Source of the DNA: Campylobacter sp. CCUG 57310 | GTDB taxonomy: Bacteria; Campylobacterota; Campylobacteria; Campylobacterales; Campylobacteraceae | DNA length: 64,000 nt | Direction of reading: 5' to 3' | Assembly: GCF_013201975.1 (NCBI RefSeq) | Contig: NZ_CP053845.1 | Span: 558,001 to 622,000, forward strand | In this document: one piece after another, positions 1 through 9,851 of the stretch | Layout: each line of letters starts with the position of its first letter | Position numbering within the stretch: position 1 is the first letter of the stretch | Made by a program: the position numbers and the translations under genes | The notes under the pieces: model-generated | What the model was told of the DNA's origin: nothing | The model's database searches: none | What the model saw: the letters and a program-made list of their open reading frames with translations, nothing else

Positions 1-53
1 TGAAATTTTAGCATATCTAAGATAACAAAAGGCGTTTAAATTTTAAGGAGAAA

Positions 54-71
54 GGGGCGGTTATACGCCCC
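54..71 (-). terminator. Hairpin terminator of the OprD-like porin gene
   Basis: GGGGCG and CGCCCC form a 6 bp GC stem around a 6 nt loop, 14 nt past the porin stop. On the minus strand it is followed by TTTCTCC, a short pyrimidine run, so it looks like an intrinsic terminator for the leftward gene. Confidence 0.65.
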
Positions 72-84
72 GAGGTGTCAAAAA

Positions 85-1419
85 TTAATTTAGCAGATCA
101 AATTTATATCCAAGTTGTAGCCAAAGCTCGTTTTGATCGGTTTTTGTAACCTTGTTTGCAGCGTCGTAGTTTTCTCTTTCAAGCTCGACATAAGTTACCG
201 ATGCGGACAAGCCTTTAACTTGAGGAATGTTATAGCTTGCTATCGCAGCCCAGCCTTCTATATCCATTCTTTCGCCTTTTTTAGTTGCGCCCGCATTTAC
301 GTTAGGGGCGTCTTGCTCGCCTTTTACGTATTGAAACGAAGTTGTAAGACCGTTTAGTCCTATAGTGCCAAAATCATATCCAAGTGTAAATTTGTGAGTA
401 TCCATTCCCGCAAAACCGGTAAATACGAAAGGTCCGCGAATAGGCAAGGAGGTATATGATTTAGGTCCGTTTCCAACGCCAAAGAGTAAAGCGTCATCAT
501 CGCTTACCGTTGTGTATGCGTAGCTCGCGTTAAATCCTGCCAGATCGTAAATTCCCGCTCTAAATCCAAGCATGTCGCCTTCGTAGTTTAGATTATCAAG
601 CGTATCGGTAGTTCGAGAGCCTTTGTAGTTTGCATCAATACCTAGGCTAAACATATCAAGAGGGAATTTTAGATTCATTTCGGCTAAAAATAAATTTATA
701 TCGCCCTTTGCGCTTGGCAACCTCTCTAAATCGGTTACTCTGGCATAAGCGCCCGTTAGCTTTAAATTTTCCATAGGCTCGTTTATAATAGCGCCTGTAA
801 AGATGTTGTCAAATTTAAACGCCACAGGTCCCATGCCGCCTATGATGGTTTTATCCTTAAATTTAGGTGCATGACCATTTTTATGTCCTGAAACTACGGC
901 ACTTCTACCTTGAAATTTATAATACCAACCGCCTATTAAAGTCGTATTTGGAAGCGACTTATCTCTTATAGTAAGACCTTCGAAAGCCTCTTTGAAAGCA
1001 CGAGTGTAGTTGCCCGCTACAAGCGGAGTGTTTACGTATTGGCGACCGAATTTGATATCGGTTTGATTAAGCATATAGCCGACGTATGCTTCAGATAGTA
1101 CAAAACCCTCTGTTCTCCACTCTTTATCATACATTGTGTTGTTCTTTTTTTTCTCGTTGATCGGTAGTAAATTCGCCTGCCCCGTAACACCTAATCTAAA
1201 GCCGTAAAATGAGCCTGTGGTATAACCAAGTTCAAATTGTACACCAAGAAGCTCCTCGTCGCGTACGCTATTTCTTTCATCTTTTTGATCTACGTATGTA
1301 GTTTGAACTTTGCCGTTTAATTTGCCGCCTGTAAGAGCATCTGCAAGCGAATCAGAAGCGTTTGCAACACCAACGCAACTTATCGTAGCTACTGCCAAAC
1401 TAAGCTTGATTAATCTCAT
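85..1419 (-). CDS. OprD-like outer membrane porin
   Basis: A 444-residue outer membrane beta-barrel protein that probably forms a diffusion channel. Residues 1-21 are a Sec signal peptide (MRLIKLSLAVATISCVGVANA, cut before SDSLADAL). The rest alternates short hydrophobic and polar stretches rich in Tyr, Gly and Asn, as in transmembrane beta strands, with an early 'LNGKVQTTY' strand and a late 'LWLQLGYKF' strand. Length and pattern fit the OprD-type porins common in Campylobacter and related genera. The start has a good AAGGAG ribosome site. It ends in LLN rather than the usual aromatic residue. It differs from the MOMP-type porin at 17 kb, so the window holds two porin types. Substrate is unknown. 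Confidence 0.8.
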   Translation of the reverse strand: MRLIKLSLAVATISCVGVANASDSLADALTGGKLNGKVQTTYVDQKDERNSVRDEELLGVQFELGYTTGSFYGFRLGVTGQANLLPINEKKKNNTMYDKEWRTEGFVLSEAYVGYMLNQTDIKFGRQYVNTPLVAGNYTRAFKEAFEGLTIRDKSLPNTTLIGGWYYKFQGRSAVVSGHKNGHAPKFKDKTIIGGMGPVAFKFDNIFTGAIINEPMENLKLTGAYARVTDLERLPSAKGDINLFLAEMNLKFPLDMFSLGIDANYKGSRTTDTLDNLNYEGDMLGFRAGIYDLAGFNASYAYTTVSDDDALLFGVGNGPKSYTSLPIRGPFVFTGFAGMDTHKFTLGYDFGTIGLNGLTTSFQYVKGEQDAPNVNAGATKKGERMDIEGWAAIASYNIPQVKGLSASVTYVELERENYDAANKVTKTDQNELWLQLGYKFDLLN

Positions 1420-1664
1420 GAAAACTCCTTGCTAAAATATTGATTATAATTAATATTAAATTATAGTATTAAAAATTATATTTTAAATTATATCACATAA
1501 AAAGCTTAAAATTTGCTTTTTTAAGTCTAATTTATTATATTTTTAGCCGATAAAATCGCATTTTGATTTTTTATAGGTGTAAATTTATATTTAAGTTTAA
1601 GGTGAGTTTTGTGTGAAATTTTCTTGTTAATTGTAGATAGTTAAACTGTAAAATTTTATAAATT

Positions 1665-1689
1665 TTTAGCCGAATTTAAATCGGCTAAA
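1665..1689 (-). terminator. Hairpin after the AI-2E family permease gene
   Basis: TTTAGCCGA and TCGGCTAAA form a 9 bp perfect stem just past the leftward stop. It is followed on the minus strand by an A/T-rich stretch (AATTTATAAAATTTT). The same arm sequence recurs in another hairpin at 2779-2808, between this gene and ruvB. Confidence 0.5.
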
Positions 1690-1698
1690 TGATTAAAT

Positions 1699-2745
1699 TT
1701 ATACCACCGACCGCTCTTTAAGTAAGACGTAAAGCTTGATAGTCGATAAGAAAAACGTAACTATCGCAGGCCCAAGGATAATGCCCCAAAATCCAAACGT
1801 CGTAATTCCGGCAATCATTGCAAAAAAGATAAGCATCTCGTTTATCTTAGTCGGAATTCTCACCAAACGATCGTTTATAAATTTTATTATAAGAGGCTTT
1901 AAAAGCGTATCGGCAACGATGGAGATAACTACGATGTTATAAACTGCAATGACGATAGCGCCGCTTAAGTTACCGTTGGCAAATTCATAAATACTAATCG
2001 GTCCCCAAACTAAAAATCCGCCTACAATCGGTACAAGTGTGGCAAATCCAAACAAAATTCCCATTAAAAATCCGCTATATCCGTAAATCATTGCGATGAT
2101 AGCGAACAAAAATCCTTGAAAAATAGTATTTATGATTATCGAGTAAAAAACTACGCTCATTACGTTAGCCACTTCGCTTAGGATGTATTCGGTATCTTCA
2201 GGCTTCATAGGAACGGCTTTTTTTAAGTATTTGATAAGATCGCTTCCGTATAGAATCGAAAAAAAGAAAAATATAATAATCATCACCATATCGACTAAAA
2301 AATTCGCACTAAATTTGCCAATTTCCGCTAAATTTGAGATGATTTTAGCCGAGATTACTTTAAAGTCGATTTCCGTAATTAGCTCTTTAAATTTAGGCTC
2401 TAGGAACTCAATTGGCGCAGGTAGTGCGAAATCATAATTCTTAACATAATCAATCGTATTGCTTACATAATCCATGTTAAAGCTTGCCGCATGCTTTGCC
2501 AACGCGATGACGGCGTAAAGAAAGGGCGCGATAAATAGCAAAAATAAAATCGCTGTAGTAAGAGCGGCGGATAGTGTTTCTCTGTGCTTTGTAAGCTTTA
2601 AAAATTTTACGTTTATGTTTGATGTCGCAACCGCTAACAGCATCGCGATAAAGATGTTTAGCAAAAACGGCTTAAAAAGATAAAGCAGCAAACAAAGCGC
2701 GAAAAATACAAATATACCAAAGAAAATTTTACTATTTTTAACCAT
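1699..2745 (-). CDS. AI-2E family transporter (PerM/YdiK-like inner membrane protein)
   Basis: A 348-residue polytopic membrane protein. Hydrophobic segments lie near residues 9-45, 58-83, 150-170, 195-245, 255-280 and 305-340, with one longer soluble stretch around 85-145. This is the layout of the AI-2E/PerM (UPF0118) family, whose characterised members export small molecules or act as ion exchangers. The family name does not prove autoinducer-2 transport here. The gene starts with ATG and has no close operon partner; ruvB lies upstream with a gap of about 200 bp. The specific substrate cannot be read from the sequence. Confidence 0.8.
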   Translation of the reverse strand: MVKNSKIFFGIFVFFALCLLLYLFKPFLLNIFIAMLLAVATSNINVKFLKLTKHRETLSAALTTAILFLLFIAPFLYAVIALAKHAASFNMDYVSNTIDYVKNYDFALPAPIEFLEPKFKELITEIDFKVISAKIISNLAEIGKFSANFLVDMVMIIIFFFFSILYGSDLIKYLKKAVPMKPEDTEYILSEVANVMSVVFYSIIINTIFQGFLFAIIAMIYGYSGFLMGILFGFATLVPIVGGFLVWGPISIYEFANGNLSGAIVIAVYNIVVISIVADTLLKPLIIKFINDRLVRIPTKINEMLIFFAMIAGITTFGFWGIILGPAIVTFFLSTIKLYVLLKERSVV

Positions 2746-2942
2746 CCATATCCTCTTTACATAAAATTTGCAAGAATTTTTAGCCGATAATTAGCCATAT
2801 CGGCTAAATCAGAGCAATTTTAAATTTTCTTAGCATTTTAATATATAAATTCAAATTTAAACGACAAAACAAACCCGCCGGCTAAAATTTTAGATTATTT
2901 GAGATAATTTCTCATAAATTTAGCCCTATAACGCAGATAAAT

Positions 2943-3956
2943 TTATCCGTCAAAAAGCCCTTTTTCATCTTTAAATTTAAGCTTAAACGTATCGTAGCAT
3001 TTTCCGCTTGCGATGCGACCTTTTGCGGTGCGCTCGATAAAGCCGTTTGCTAACAAGTAAGGCTCTATAACGTCTTCTATAGTGCCTTCATCCTCGCTAA
3101 GTGCTGCGGCAATGGTGTTTAGCCCTAAAGGCTTGCGTTTGGCGTCAAGCAGAATTTCAAGATACTTTATATCCATTTCATCAAAGCCGATCTCATTTAC
3201 TCCAAGCGCGTCAAGAGCTTCTTTGGCACGTTTTTGCGAGATGATGAGCTCATCATTTACTTCGGCAAAATCTCGAATCCGCTTTAGCAGCCTAAGTGCG
3301 ATCCTAGGAGTTGCGCGCGCCCTTCTTGCGACTTCAAGAGCGGCACTTTTTTCGCACTCTTTGCCAAGCTTGACTGAGGCTATTTGAACGATTCTGGCTA
3401 GCTCCGCATGGCTATAAAATTGTAGTCTAAAATCCATCCCGAAGCGATCTCTAAGCGGAGCTGAAATCATACCCGCTCGCGTCGTAGCGCCTATTAGCGT
3501 AAATTTCGGCAGGTCTATCTTAATCGTTTGTGCCGCAGGTCCTGAGCCTATGATGATATCAAGCCTAAAGTCCTCCATCGCAGGATAAAGCACCTCTTCG
3601 ATAGCAGAGCTTAAGCGGTGAATTTCATCGATAAATAGCACATCACCTTCTTGTAAATTTGTAAGCACGGCCGCTAGATCGCCGCTTTTTTCTATCATCG
3701 GAGCCGCCGTCATTTTGATACTTACACCCATTTCGTTTGAGATGATGTGCGCAAGAGTGGTCTTGCCAAGCCCCGGAGGGCCGTAAAAAAGCACGTGATC
3801 AAGACACTCTCCGCGCTTTTTGGCAGCCTTGATAAACACATCTAAATTTTGCTTTATCTTTTCTTGTCCGATGTAATCTTCAAATTTTGCAGGGCGAAGC
3901 GATGTTTCAAACTCGCTTTCAAAGCTTACTTTTTCTATTTCTACGATTCTGTCCAT
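2943..3956 (-). CDS. ruvB: Holliday junction branch migration helicase RuvB
   Basis: AAA+ ATPase of 337 residues, the normal RuvB length. It drives branch migration of Holliday junctions with RuvA in the cytoplasm. The N-terminal '[16 protein letters not shown]', Walker A '[12 protein letters not shown]' (about 60-71), Walker B 'LFIDEIHRL' (about 107-115), sensor/arginine region '[18 protein letters not shown]' (about 156-173) and the C-terminal winged helix ending near 'RTAKGRIAS' are all present. It is not next to ruvA or ruvC, which is normal in epsilonproteobacteria. Assignment is firm. Confidence 0.97.
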   Translation of the reverse strand: MDRIVEIEKVSFESEFETSLRPAKFEDYIGQEKIKQNLDVFIKAAKKRGECLDHVLFYGPPGLGKTTLAHIISNEMGVSIKMTAAPMIEKSGDLAAVLTNLQEGDVLFIDEIHRLSSAIEEVLYPAMEDFRLDIIIGSGPAAQTIKIDLPKFTLIGATTRAGMISAPLRDRFGMDFRLQFYSHAELARIVQIASVKLGKECEKSAALEVARRARATPRIALRLLKRIRDFAEVNDELIISQKRAKEALDALGVNEIGFDEMDIKYLEILLDAKRKPLGLNTIAAALSEDEGTIEDVIEPYLLANGFIERTAKGRIASGKCYDTFKLKFKDEKGLFDG

Positions 3957-4155
3957 ATTTTAACTTTTTAAATTTATTAAGGTGATTTTACATTAAATTT
4001 GCTTTAAGTTGTCAAAAGGTTGAAATTTTAATCTTTTCATGCAAATTTGGATATAAAATATCCGCTTCATCAAATTTATGTCACGCCAAAACAAATGAAT
4101 TTGCGATATAAAAGCCGCCCGAGTAGAGCAAGTCTGATTTATCACGCAAAGATAG

Positions 4156-4998
4156 CTAAAATTTAGCCAAACGCTCCTTGATAATCTCGCACGAATTCTT
4201 ATCTCCAAGCTTGCAGGCTTCTGCTTCGGATTCGTATTTATCGTAAGTTGTTTTGTCGATTTTGCCGTTTTTAAATTCTATGCCTATTGCCGCGCATGCG
4301 TCGCTGTTTAGCATCTTGCAAGCCGTAGAGTAAGAGTCGTAAGCGTAATATACATTTGACTCCACGCCATATCCGTGCTCATACATCACGCCAAGTGCGT
4401 GGCAAGCATGGGGGCTTTTGATGTAGCAAGCTTTGTCAAAAAATTTAAATGCTTTTTTATCATCTTTTGGGACGTTTTTGCCCTCGTAATACATCAATGC
4501 GAAGTTATAGCACCCTACCGCGTTGTTTAGATGGCAAGCTTTGTAGTATAGATCTTTAGCCTTTTTGTGATCTTTTTCTACAGCTTCGCCCTTATCATAC
4601 ATAAGCCCTAAATTTGCACAAGCACTATCTTCTTTAAGCTCGCACGCCTTTGTATAAAGTTCGGCGATTTTTTTGAAATCGCGTTTTACGAGCTCGCCTT
4701 TTTTATAAATAAGCGCGAGGTCAAAACATCCTGTACCGTTATCAAGATCGCAAGCTTTACTAAAAAGCTCGTAAGCTAAATTTTGATCTTTTTTAACGCC
4801 TATTGCGTTGTAGTGCATGTTTGCAAGTGCAGCACAGCCGTATCCGTCGTTTTTATCGCAAAGTTCTTTTAAAATTTCACCAGCTTTTATGTAGTCTTTT
4901 TTATCAAAAGCCTCTTTGGCCTCGTTTTTTAAGTTTGTAGTAGCAAAAACTTGAGCGCCTAACAATACAGTCAAAAATAAAATTTTTATAATTTTCAA
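4156..4998 (-). CDS. Secreted Sel1-repeat, cysteine-rich Hcp-like protein
   Basis: A 280-residue exported protein with a signal peptide (residues 1-19, ending QVFA) followed by about six Sel1-like repeats of roughly 36 residues. Examples are 'GYGCAALANMHYNAIGV', 'GTGCFDLALIYKKGELV' and 'AVGCYNFALMYYEGKNV'. Each repeat carries a Cys pair spaced as in Helicobacter cysteine-rich proteins (HcpA type), where intrarepeat disulfides stabilise alpha/alpha repeats in the periplasm. Some family members were described as weak beta-lactamases or penicillin-binding proteins. The function here is unknown, probably a periplasmic binding scaffold. It lies just downstream of panB on the same strand with a 23 bp gap. 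Confidence 0.85.
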   Translation of the reverse strand: MKIIKILFLTVLLGAQVFATTNLKNEAKEAFDKKDYIKAGEILKELCDKNDGYGCAALANMHYNAIGVKKDQNLAYELFSKACDLDNGTGCFDLALIYKKGELVKRDFKKIAELYTKACELKEDSACANLGLMYDKGEAVEKDHKKAKDLYYKACHLNNAVGCYNFALMYYEGKNVPKDDKKAFKFFDKACYIKSPHACHALGVMYEHGYGVESNVYYAYDSYSTACKMLNSDACAAIGIEFKNGKIDKTTYDKYESEAEACKLGDKNSCEIIKERLAKF

Positions 4999-5021
4999 TT
5001 TCTCTCCTTTTGCTCTTAAAT

Positions 5022-5828
5022 TTAGCTTTTGTATTCGAATTCTTCACTTGGAAAAGCTCTTGCTTTAACCTCGTTTGCATAAGCTTTAACCGCTTCTTTT
5101 ACTAAATTCGCTCCATTTAGATATCTTTTTACGAATTTTGGCTTGAACTCCTCAAAAAATCCAAGCATATCGGAAAATACAAGAACCTGCCCATCGACAT
5201 CAACTCCCGAGCCTATGCCGATTACGGGTACATTTACGCTTCTTGCTATCTCTTTTGCCACGTCGCTAAGGGTGCCTTCTACTACGATTGTAAATACTCC
5301 CGCTTCTTCAAGAGCCTTTGCGTCTTTTATCAAATTTTTCGCTTCGTCTTCCTTGCGACCCTTTATCTTGTATCCGCCCTCATACCTAACCTGCTGAGGC
5401 ATAAGCCCTATGTGTCCCATGACGCTTATGCCGTTTTCGCAAAGCTTTTTTATGATAGTCGCCATATTTCTGCCGCCTTCAAGTTTGACGGCATCAACTC
5501 CGCTTTTTTGGATAAATTTGATGGCGTTTTTAAGAGCTGTTCTTTCATCAGTATAGCTACCAAAAGGCATATCGGCTACCGTCAATGCTCTTTTAGTTCC
5601 GTTTGCTACAGCCGTAGCGTGGTATAACATCATATCCATTGTAGCGCTTAGGGTGTCTTTTTTGCCGTTAAAGCTCATGTTTAAGCTATCGCCTATGAGT
5701 ATAATATCCACATACTCGTCAAACAGCTTGGCAAATAGTGCATCATAAGCCGTAATCATAACTACAGGTTCTAAATTTTTCTTATTTTTTATATTATTTA
5801 CGTTAATTTTTTGCTCTTTTTGGCTCAT
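5022..5828 (-). CDS. panB: 3-methyl-2-oxobutanoate hydroxymethyltransferase (PanB)
   Basis: PanB transfers a hydroxymethyl group from methylene-THF to 2-oxoisovalerate, giving ketopantoate, the first step of pantothenate and CoA synthesis. At 268 residues it has the usual length. Visible family motifs are 'VVMITAYDALFAKL' near the start, 'ILIGDSLNM' (Mg-binding Asp), 'ADMPFGSY', 'VKLEGG', 'GHIGLMPQ' and the 'VVEG' catalytic Glu region near residue 180. panC and panD are not in the window. It is co-directional with the downstream Sel1 gene and divergent from the Hpt gene. Confidence 0.95.
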   Translation of the reverse strand: MSQKEQKINVNNIKNKKNLEPVVMITAYDALFAKLFDEYVDIILIGDSLNMSFNGKKDTLSATMDMMLYHATAVANGTKRALTVADMPFGSYTDERTALKNAIKFIQKSGVDAVKLEGGRNMATIIKKLCENGISVMGHIGLMPQQVRYEGGYKIKGRKEDEAKNLIKDAKALEEAGVFTIVVEGTLSDVAKEIARSVNVPVIGIGSGVDVDGQVLVFSDMLGFFEEFKPKFVKRYLNGANLVKEAVKAYANEVKARAFPSEEFEYKS

Positions 5829-5909
5829 TTTCCCTGCCTTTTGCGTTTATACTTGATTAATTTTATCAAAAAAATGATACAATTGCCCTGAATATTTAAG
5901 GATGGAAGT

Positions 5910-6317
5910 ATGGGTATATTAAAAAATCTTGAGATTGACTACTCTTATGATATCGTTGAAGAATTCCTATCTCACTACTCTTTAATGTGTGATTTGATGG
6001 AACCTTTGATCATAGGACTTACAAGACAAGATAAATTTAAAAATAATATCGAAGAGCTATTTAGAATTTTTCATAATATAAAATCCGCAGCATCATTTAT
6101 GAAGGTTGAACCTATTTTAAAGCTAGCCTCTCTTAGCGAAGAGGTCTGTTCTGAAGCAAGAGATCTTACTAAGCCTGCAAATGATGAATTTGTCGATTGG
6201 CTTTTGATCGTAAGCGATCAGTTTGGTAAATATCGCGATGATATAGAGTCGGATTCTGAATTTTTTAGCGTTTTAAATCCTTTAGTTGTAAAAATTCCAT
6301 CTAAGCTTGATGTTTGA
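5910..6317 (+). CDS. Single-domain Hpt (histidine phosphotransfer) protein
   Basis: A 135-residue, mostly helical, soluble protein with no signal peptide. The segment 'IFHNIKSAASFM' (about 50-61) matches the phosphorylatable histidine motif of Hpt domains (HxxK followed by small residues). It could carry phosphate between a two-component kinase and a regulator, or be a stand-alone remnant of a CheA-like P1 domain. No kinase or receiver gene is adjacent. The ribosome site is weak but the ATG is well placed after a TGATACAAT-like -10. Its TGA stop (6315-6317) lies inside the -35 box of the ssrA promoter. The partner is unknown. Confidence 0.7.
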   Translation: MGILKNLEIDYSYDIVEEFLSHYSLMCDLMEPLIIGLTRQDKFKNNIEELFRIFHNIKSAASFMKVEPILKLASLSEEVCSEARDLTKPANDEFVDWLLIVSDQFGKYRDDIESDSEFFSVLNPLVVKIPSKLDV

Positions 6318-6342
6318 CAAAAAAATAAAAATAAACTACAAT
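6314..6342 (+). promoter_or_regulatory. Sigma-70 promoter of ssrA
   Basis: TTGACA at 6314-6319 and TACAAT at 6337-6342 are separated by 17 nt and end 14 nt before the mature tmRNA 5' end. The -35 box overlaps the stop codon of the Hpt gene. Confidence 0.8.
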
Positions 6343-6356
6343 ACGCGACTTTCTAT

Positions 6357-6716
6357 GGGAGCGACTTGGCTTCGACAGGAGCAGAGCGGTCATGGCGGCA
6401 CGTCGCTTTGAGCAAAGCGTAAAAAGCTCAAATTAAAATTAAACGCAAATAACGTTAAATTCGCTCCTGCTTACGCTAAAGCTGCGTAAGTTCAGTTGAG
6501 CCTTGCTTGTTTTGATACTATCTAAAAACATAAGCGAGTAACCCTAGATAGAGTAGGTTTGTAGTTTGACAAGCTTCAAGCTGAAATTTTGTCTTAGTCT
6601 AGCTTTTGGTTTTGGAAGGTGAGCCTTGCTGGATGAAATTTTCACTTTTGCTAAGCGTGTAGAGGCTGTGTTCGGTTTGTTTTTGGACAGGGGTTCGATC
6701 CCCCTCGCTTCCACCA
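6357..6716 (+). ncRNA. ssrA: Transfer-messenger RNA (tmRNA)
   Basis: One-piece tmRNA of 360 nt that rescues stalled ribosomes with SmpB. The 5' GGGAGCG pairs with 3' CGCTTCC to close the tRNA-like acceptor stem (one G-U pair), and CCA is encoded at 6714-6716. The conserved 'GACTTGGCTTCGACAGGAGC' start and the T-arm 'GGACAGGGGTTCGATCCCCC' are intact. The tag frame at 6445-6489 reads ANNVKFAPAYAKAA then TAA, the Campylobacter tag sequence, ending in the AA that proteases recognise. It has its own promoter. Confidence 0.97.
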
Positions 6717-6972
6717 AATTTTATTCTCCAATTTATTTCTTATATTTAATAAATTTTAAAGATAATTGCTAGATTTTATTATACAAATGTTACAAATTTA
6801 CACTGATTATAAATATTTTCATTTTTAACATTTTAGTTTTTATTTCTACTTTTGTTTTAAAAAGTTAGTATAAAGTTTTATATCTTAATGATTTTAAGAT
6901 GTCTTTTTAAACTATAAATAATAATATAAATCACTATCTAAGTTAATTAAACAAAACTAAATAATAAATTAA

Positions 6973-6986
6973 TTGATTTTAATCAA
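6973..6986 (+). promoter_or_regulatory. FNR/CRP-type operator upstream of napA
   Basis: TTGATTTTAATCAA is a perfect match to the FNR consensus TTGAT-N4-ATCAA. It sits 82 nt before the napA start, in a 352 bp AT-rich gap (6717-7068) that otherwise shows no gene. A CRP/FNR-family regulator responding to oxygen or nitrogen oxides would be the natural ligand. I cannot see such a regulator in the window. Confidence 0.65.
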
Positions 6987-7068
6987 TTTAAACTCAGCTT
7001 TTGTAAGCTAATATCTAAAATATAAAATAAAATTTTAAGAAAAAACTTAAAAAATTTAAGGAGAAAAT

Positions 7069-9849
7069 ATGGATCGACGAGATTTTATTAAGAGTGCCGC
7101 CGCAAGCGCCGCTTGTGCTAGTGCCGGTATAGCGATGCCTGCTAATCTGATGGCGAATTCAAATGCCGAAAAAGGTTGGCGATGGGATAAGGCTGCATGT
7201 CGCTTTTGCGGAACTGGATGCGGTATTATGGTTGCAACCAAGGACGGCAAAATAGTAGCCGTTAAGGGAGATCCGGCTGCTCCTGTAAACAGAGGCCTAA
7301 ACTGTATCAAAGGATACTTTAACGCCAAGATCATGTATGGAGAGGATCGTATCACTCATCCGCTTCTTCGCGTAAATGAAAAGGGCGAATTTGATAAAAA
7401 GGGCAAATTTAAGCAAGTAAGCTGGCAAAAAGCGTTTGACGTAATGACCGAGCAGTTTAAAAAAGCTTATAACGAGCTTGGACCTCACGGCATAGGTGTG
7501 TTTGGCTCGGGTCAATATACCGTAATGGAAGGCGTTGCAGCCGTTAAGCTTATAAAGGCCGGTTTTAGAAGTAACGCTATCGATCCAAACGCTCGCCACT
7601 GTATGGCATCTGCGGTTGTTGCGTTTATGCAGACTTTTGGTATAGATGAGCCTTCTGGCTGTTTTGACGATATCGAGCTAACCGACACGGTAGTGTGCTG
7701 GGGCGCAAATATGGCGGAGATGCACCCTGTGCTTTGGGCGAGAGTTAGCGATAGAAAGCTAGCCGATCCTGAGAAGGTAAAAGTAGTAAATTTAAGCACA
7801 TATTCTACTAGAACCTCACACTTAGCCGATATAGAGATCATCTTTACGCCTTCGACCGACCTTGCGATATTTAACTACATCGCTCGTGAGATAGTTTATA
7901 ACCACCCTGAGATGATAGATGAAGAATTTGTTAAAAAACACTGCATATTCACGACAGGGCCTGCAGACATCGGATATGGCTTAAGAAATAACCCCAACCA
8001 TCCGAAATACACAAATGAAAAAGATATATTAGAAACAGAGCTTAAGAAAAAACTAAGTGATAATGAGGGCGTAACCCTTGCTTATCTTGGACTAAAAGCC
8101 GGCGATGTTATGGAAAATAAAAATAACGCCAAGGCCGGAAACCACTGGGAGATAAGCTTTGAGGAGTTTAAAAAGGCTCTTGCTCCTTATACTCTTGACT
8201 TCGTTGCTAAACTTGCAAAAGGCGATCCTAACGAGGATTTGGAGGAATTTAAAGCGAAGTTAAAAACTCTAGCCGAGCTATATATAGAAAAACAAAGAAA
8301 GGTCGTAAGCTTCTGGACTATGGGTATGAACCAGCACCAAAGAGGCACATGGGTAAACGAGCAAGCTTACATGATCCACTTCTTGCTTGGCAAGCAAGCG
8401 CTTCCGGGATCCGGAGCATTCTCGCTAACAGGACAGCCTTCAGCTTGCGGAACGGCAAGAGAGGTTGGAACGTTTGCTCACCGCTTGCCTGCGGATATGG
8501 TTGTAGCAAATCCTAAACACCGCGAAATTTCAGAAAAAATTTGGAAGCTTCCAAAAGGCACGATAAATCCTAAGCCGGGTCCTCACTACATGCAAATCAT
8601 GCGTGATCTGGAAGACGGCAAGATTAAGTGGGCTTGGGTTCACGTAAATAACCCGTGGCATAACACTGCAAACGCAAACCACTGGATAAAAGCGGCTCGC
8701 GAGATGGATAACTTTATCGTCGTTTCAGACCCGTATCCTGGAATTTCTGCTAAAGTAGGTGATCTTATCCTTCCAACTGCGATGATATATGAAAAATGGG
8801 GCGCATACGGTAACGCAGAGCGTAGAACTCAGCACTGGAGACAACAAGTTCTTCCTGTGGGCGAAGCGATGACTGATACATGGCAGATGCTTGAATTTTC
8901 AAAACGCTTTAAGCTAAAAGAAGTATGGAAAGAGCAAAAAGTAGATGATAAATTAACTCTTCCAAACGTGCTTGAAGAGGCTAAGGCTATGGGATATAGC
9001 GAAGAAGATACGCTATTTGACGTGCTATTTGCCAACAAAGAGGCAAGAAGCTATAGCGCAAAAGATCCTATCATGGAAGATTATGACAACACAGAAGTAT
9101 TTGGAGATAGCAGAAAAGTAGTAGGAAGCGACGGCAAGGTGTTTGAAGGATATGGCTTCTTCATCCAAAAATACCTCTGGGAAGACTACCGTAAATTTGG
9201 ACTAGGGCATGGACATGACTTGGCTGACTTTGATACATACCACAGAGTTCGCGGACTAAGATGGCCTGTAGTTGATGGCAAAGAGACACAATGGAGATTT
9301 AACACGAAATTTGACCCTTATGCTAAAAAAGCCGATCCGACAGCAAAATTTGCATTCTACGGCAATAAAGACGCAAAACTTCCAAGAGGAGACCTAATCA
9401 AAGCGACAAGCGGAGATGAGAAATTCTCGCTTCATAATAAGGCTAAAATTTTCTTCCGCCCTTATATGGATCCGTGCGAAATGCCTGATAACACATATCC
9501 GCTTTGGCTATGTACAGGCCGTGTTCTTGAGCACTGGCATACAGGAACTATGACAATGCGCGTTCCTGAGCTATACCGCGCGGTGCCTGAAGCGCTTTGC
9601 TATATGAATGAAGAAGATGCGCAAAAATTTGGCGTAATGCAAAACGAGATCATTTGGGTTGAGTCTCGCCGCGGTAAAGTTAAAGCAAGAGTAGAGCTAA
9701 GAGGACGTAACAAGCCTCCTGTAGGACTTGTATATGTGCCGTTTTTTGACGAAAACGTATTTATAAATAAAGTCTGCCTTGATGCAACTTGCCCGATATC
9801 AAAAGAGACCGATTTCAAAAAATGCGCGGTTAAAATTTACAAGGCATAG
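7069..9849 (+). CDS. napA: Periplasmic nitrate reductase catalytic subunit NapA
   Basis: Molybdenum bis-MGD enzyme reducing nitrate to nitrite in the periplasm, 926 residues. A twin-arginine signal begins [10 protein letters not shown] [4Fe-4S] site follows with Cys44, Cys47, Cys51 and Cys79. The Mo-ligand cysteine lies in '[12 protein letters not shown]' near residue 180. The C-terminal '[25 protein letters not shown]' region is the cofactor-binding cap typical of NapA. A strong AAGGAG site precedes the ATG. It is the first gene of a seven-gene operon ordered napAGHBFLD. Expression is probably controlled by the FNR-type site upstream. Confidence 0.98.
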   Translation: MDRRDFIKSAAASAACASAGIAMPANLMANSNAEKGWRWDKAACRFCGTGCGIMVATKDGKIVAVKGDPAAPVNRGLNCIKGYFNAKIMYGEDRITHPLLRVNEKGEFDKKGKFKQVSWQKAFDVMTEQFKKAYNELGPHGIGVFGSGQYTVMEGVAAVKLIKAGFRSNAIDPNARHCMASAVVAFMQTFGIDEPSGCFDDIELTDTVVCWGANMAEMHPVLWARVSDRKLADPEKVKVVNLSTYSTRTSHLADIEIIFTPSTDLAIFNYIAREIVYNHPEMIDEEFVKKHCIFTTGPADIGYGLRNNPNHPKYTNEKDILETELKKKLSDNEGVTLAYLGLKAGDVMENKNNAKAGNHWEISFEEFKKALAPYTLDFVAKLAKGDPNEDLEEFKAKLKTLAELYIEKQRKVVSFWTMGMNQHQRGTWVNEQAYMIHFLLGKQALPGSGAFSLTGQPSACGTAREVGTFAHRLPADMVVANPKHREISEKIWKLPKGTINPKPGPHYMQIMRDLEDGKIKWAWVHVNNPWHNTANANHWIKAAREMDNFIVVSDPYPGISAKVGDLILPTAMIYEKWGAYGNAERRTQHWRQQVLPVGEAMTDTWQMLEFSKRFKLKEVWKEQKVDDKLTLPNVLEEAKAMGYSEEDTLFDVLFANKEARSYSAKDPIMEDYDNTEVFGDSRKVVGSDGKVFEGYGFFIQKYLWEDYRKFGLGHGHDLADFDTYHRVRGLRWPVVDGKETQWRFNTKFDPYAKKADPTAKFAFYGNKDAKLPRGDLIKATSGDEKFSLHNKAKIFFRPYMDPCEMPDNTYPLWLCTGRVLEHWHTGTMTMRVPELYRAVPEALCYMNEEDAQKFGVMQNEIIWVESRRGKVKARVELRGRNKPPVGLVYVPFFDENVFINKVCLDATCPISKETDFKKCAVKIYKA

Positions 9850-9851
9850 AT

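Noticed and set aside
3993-4208. A 71-codon minus-strand frame before the ruvB start
   Set aside because: It overlaps the Sel1 gene end, has no ribosome site or family resemblance and a biased residue mix typical of chance frames.
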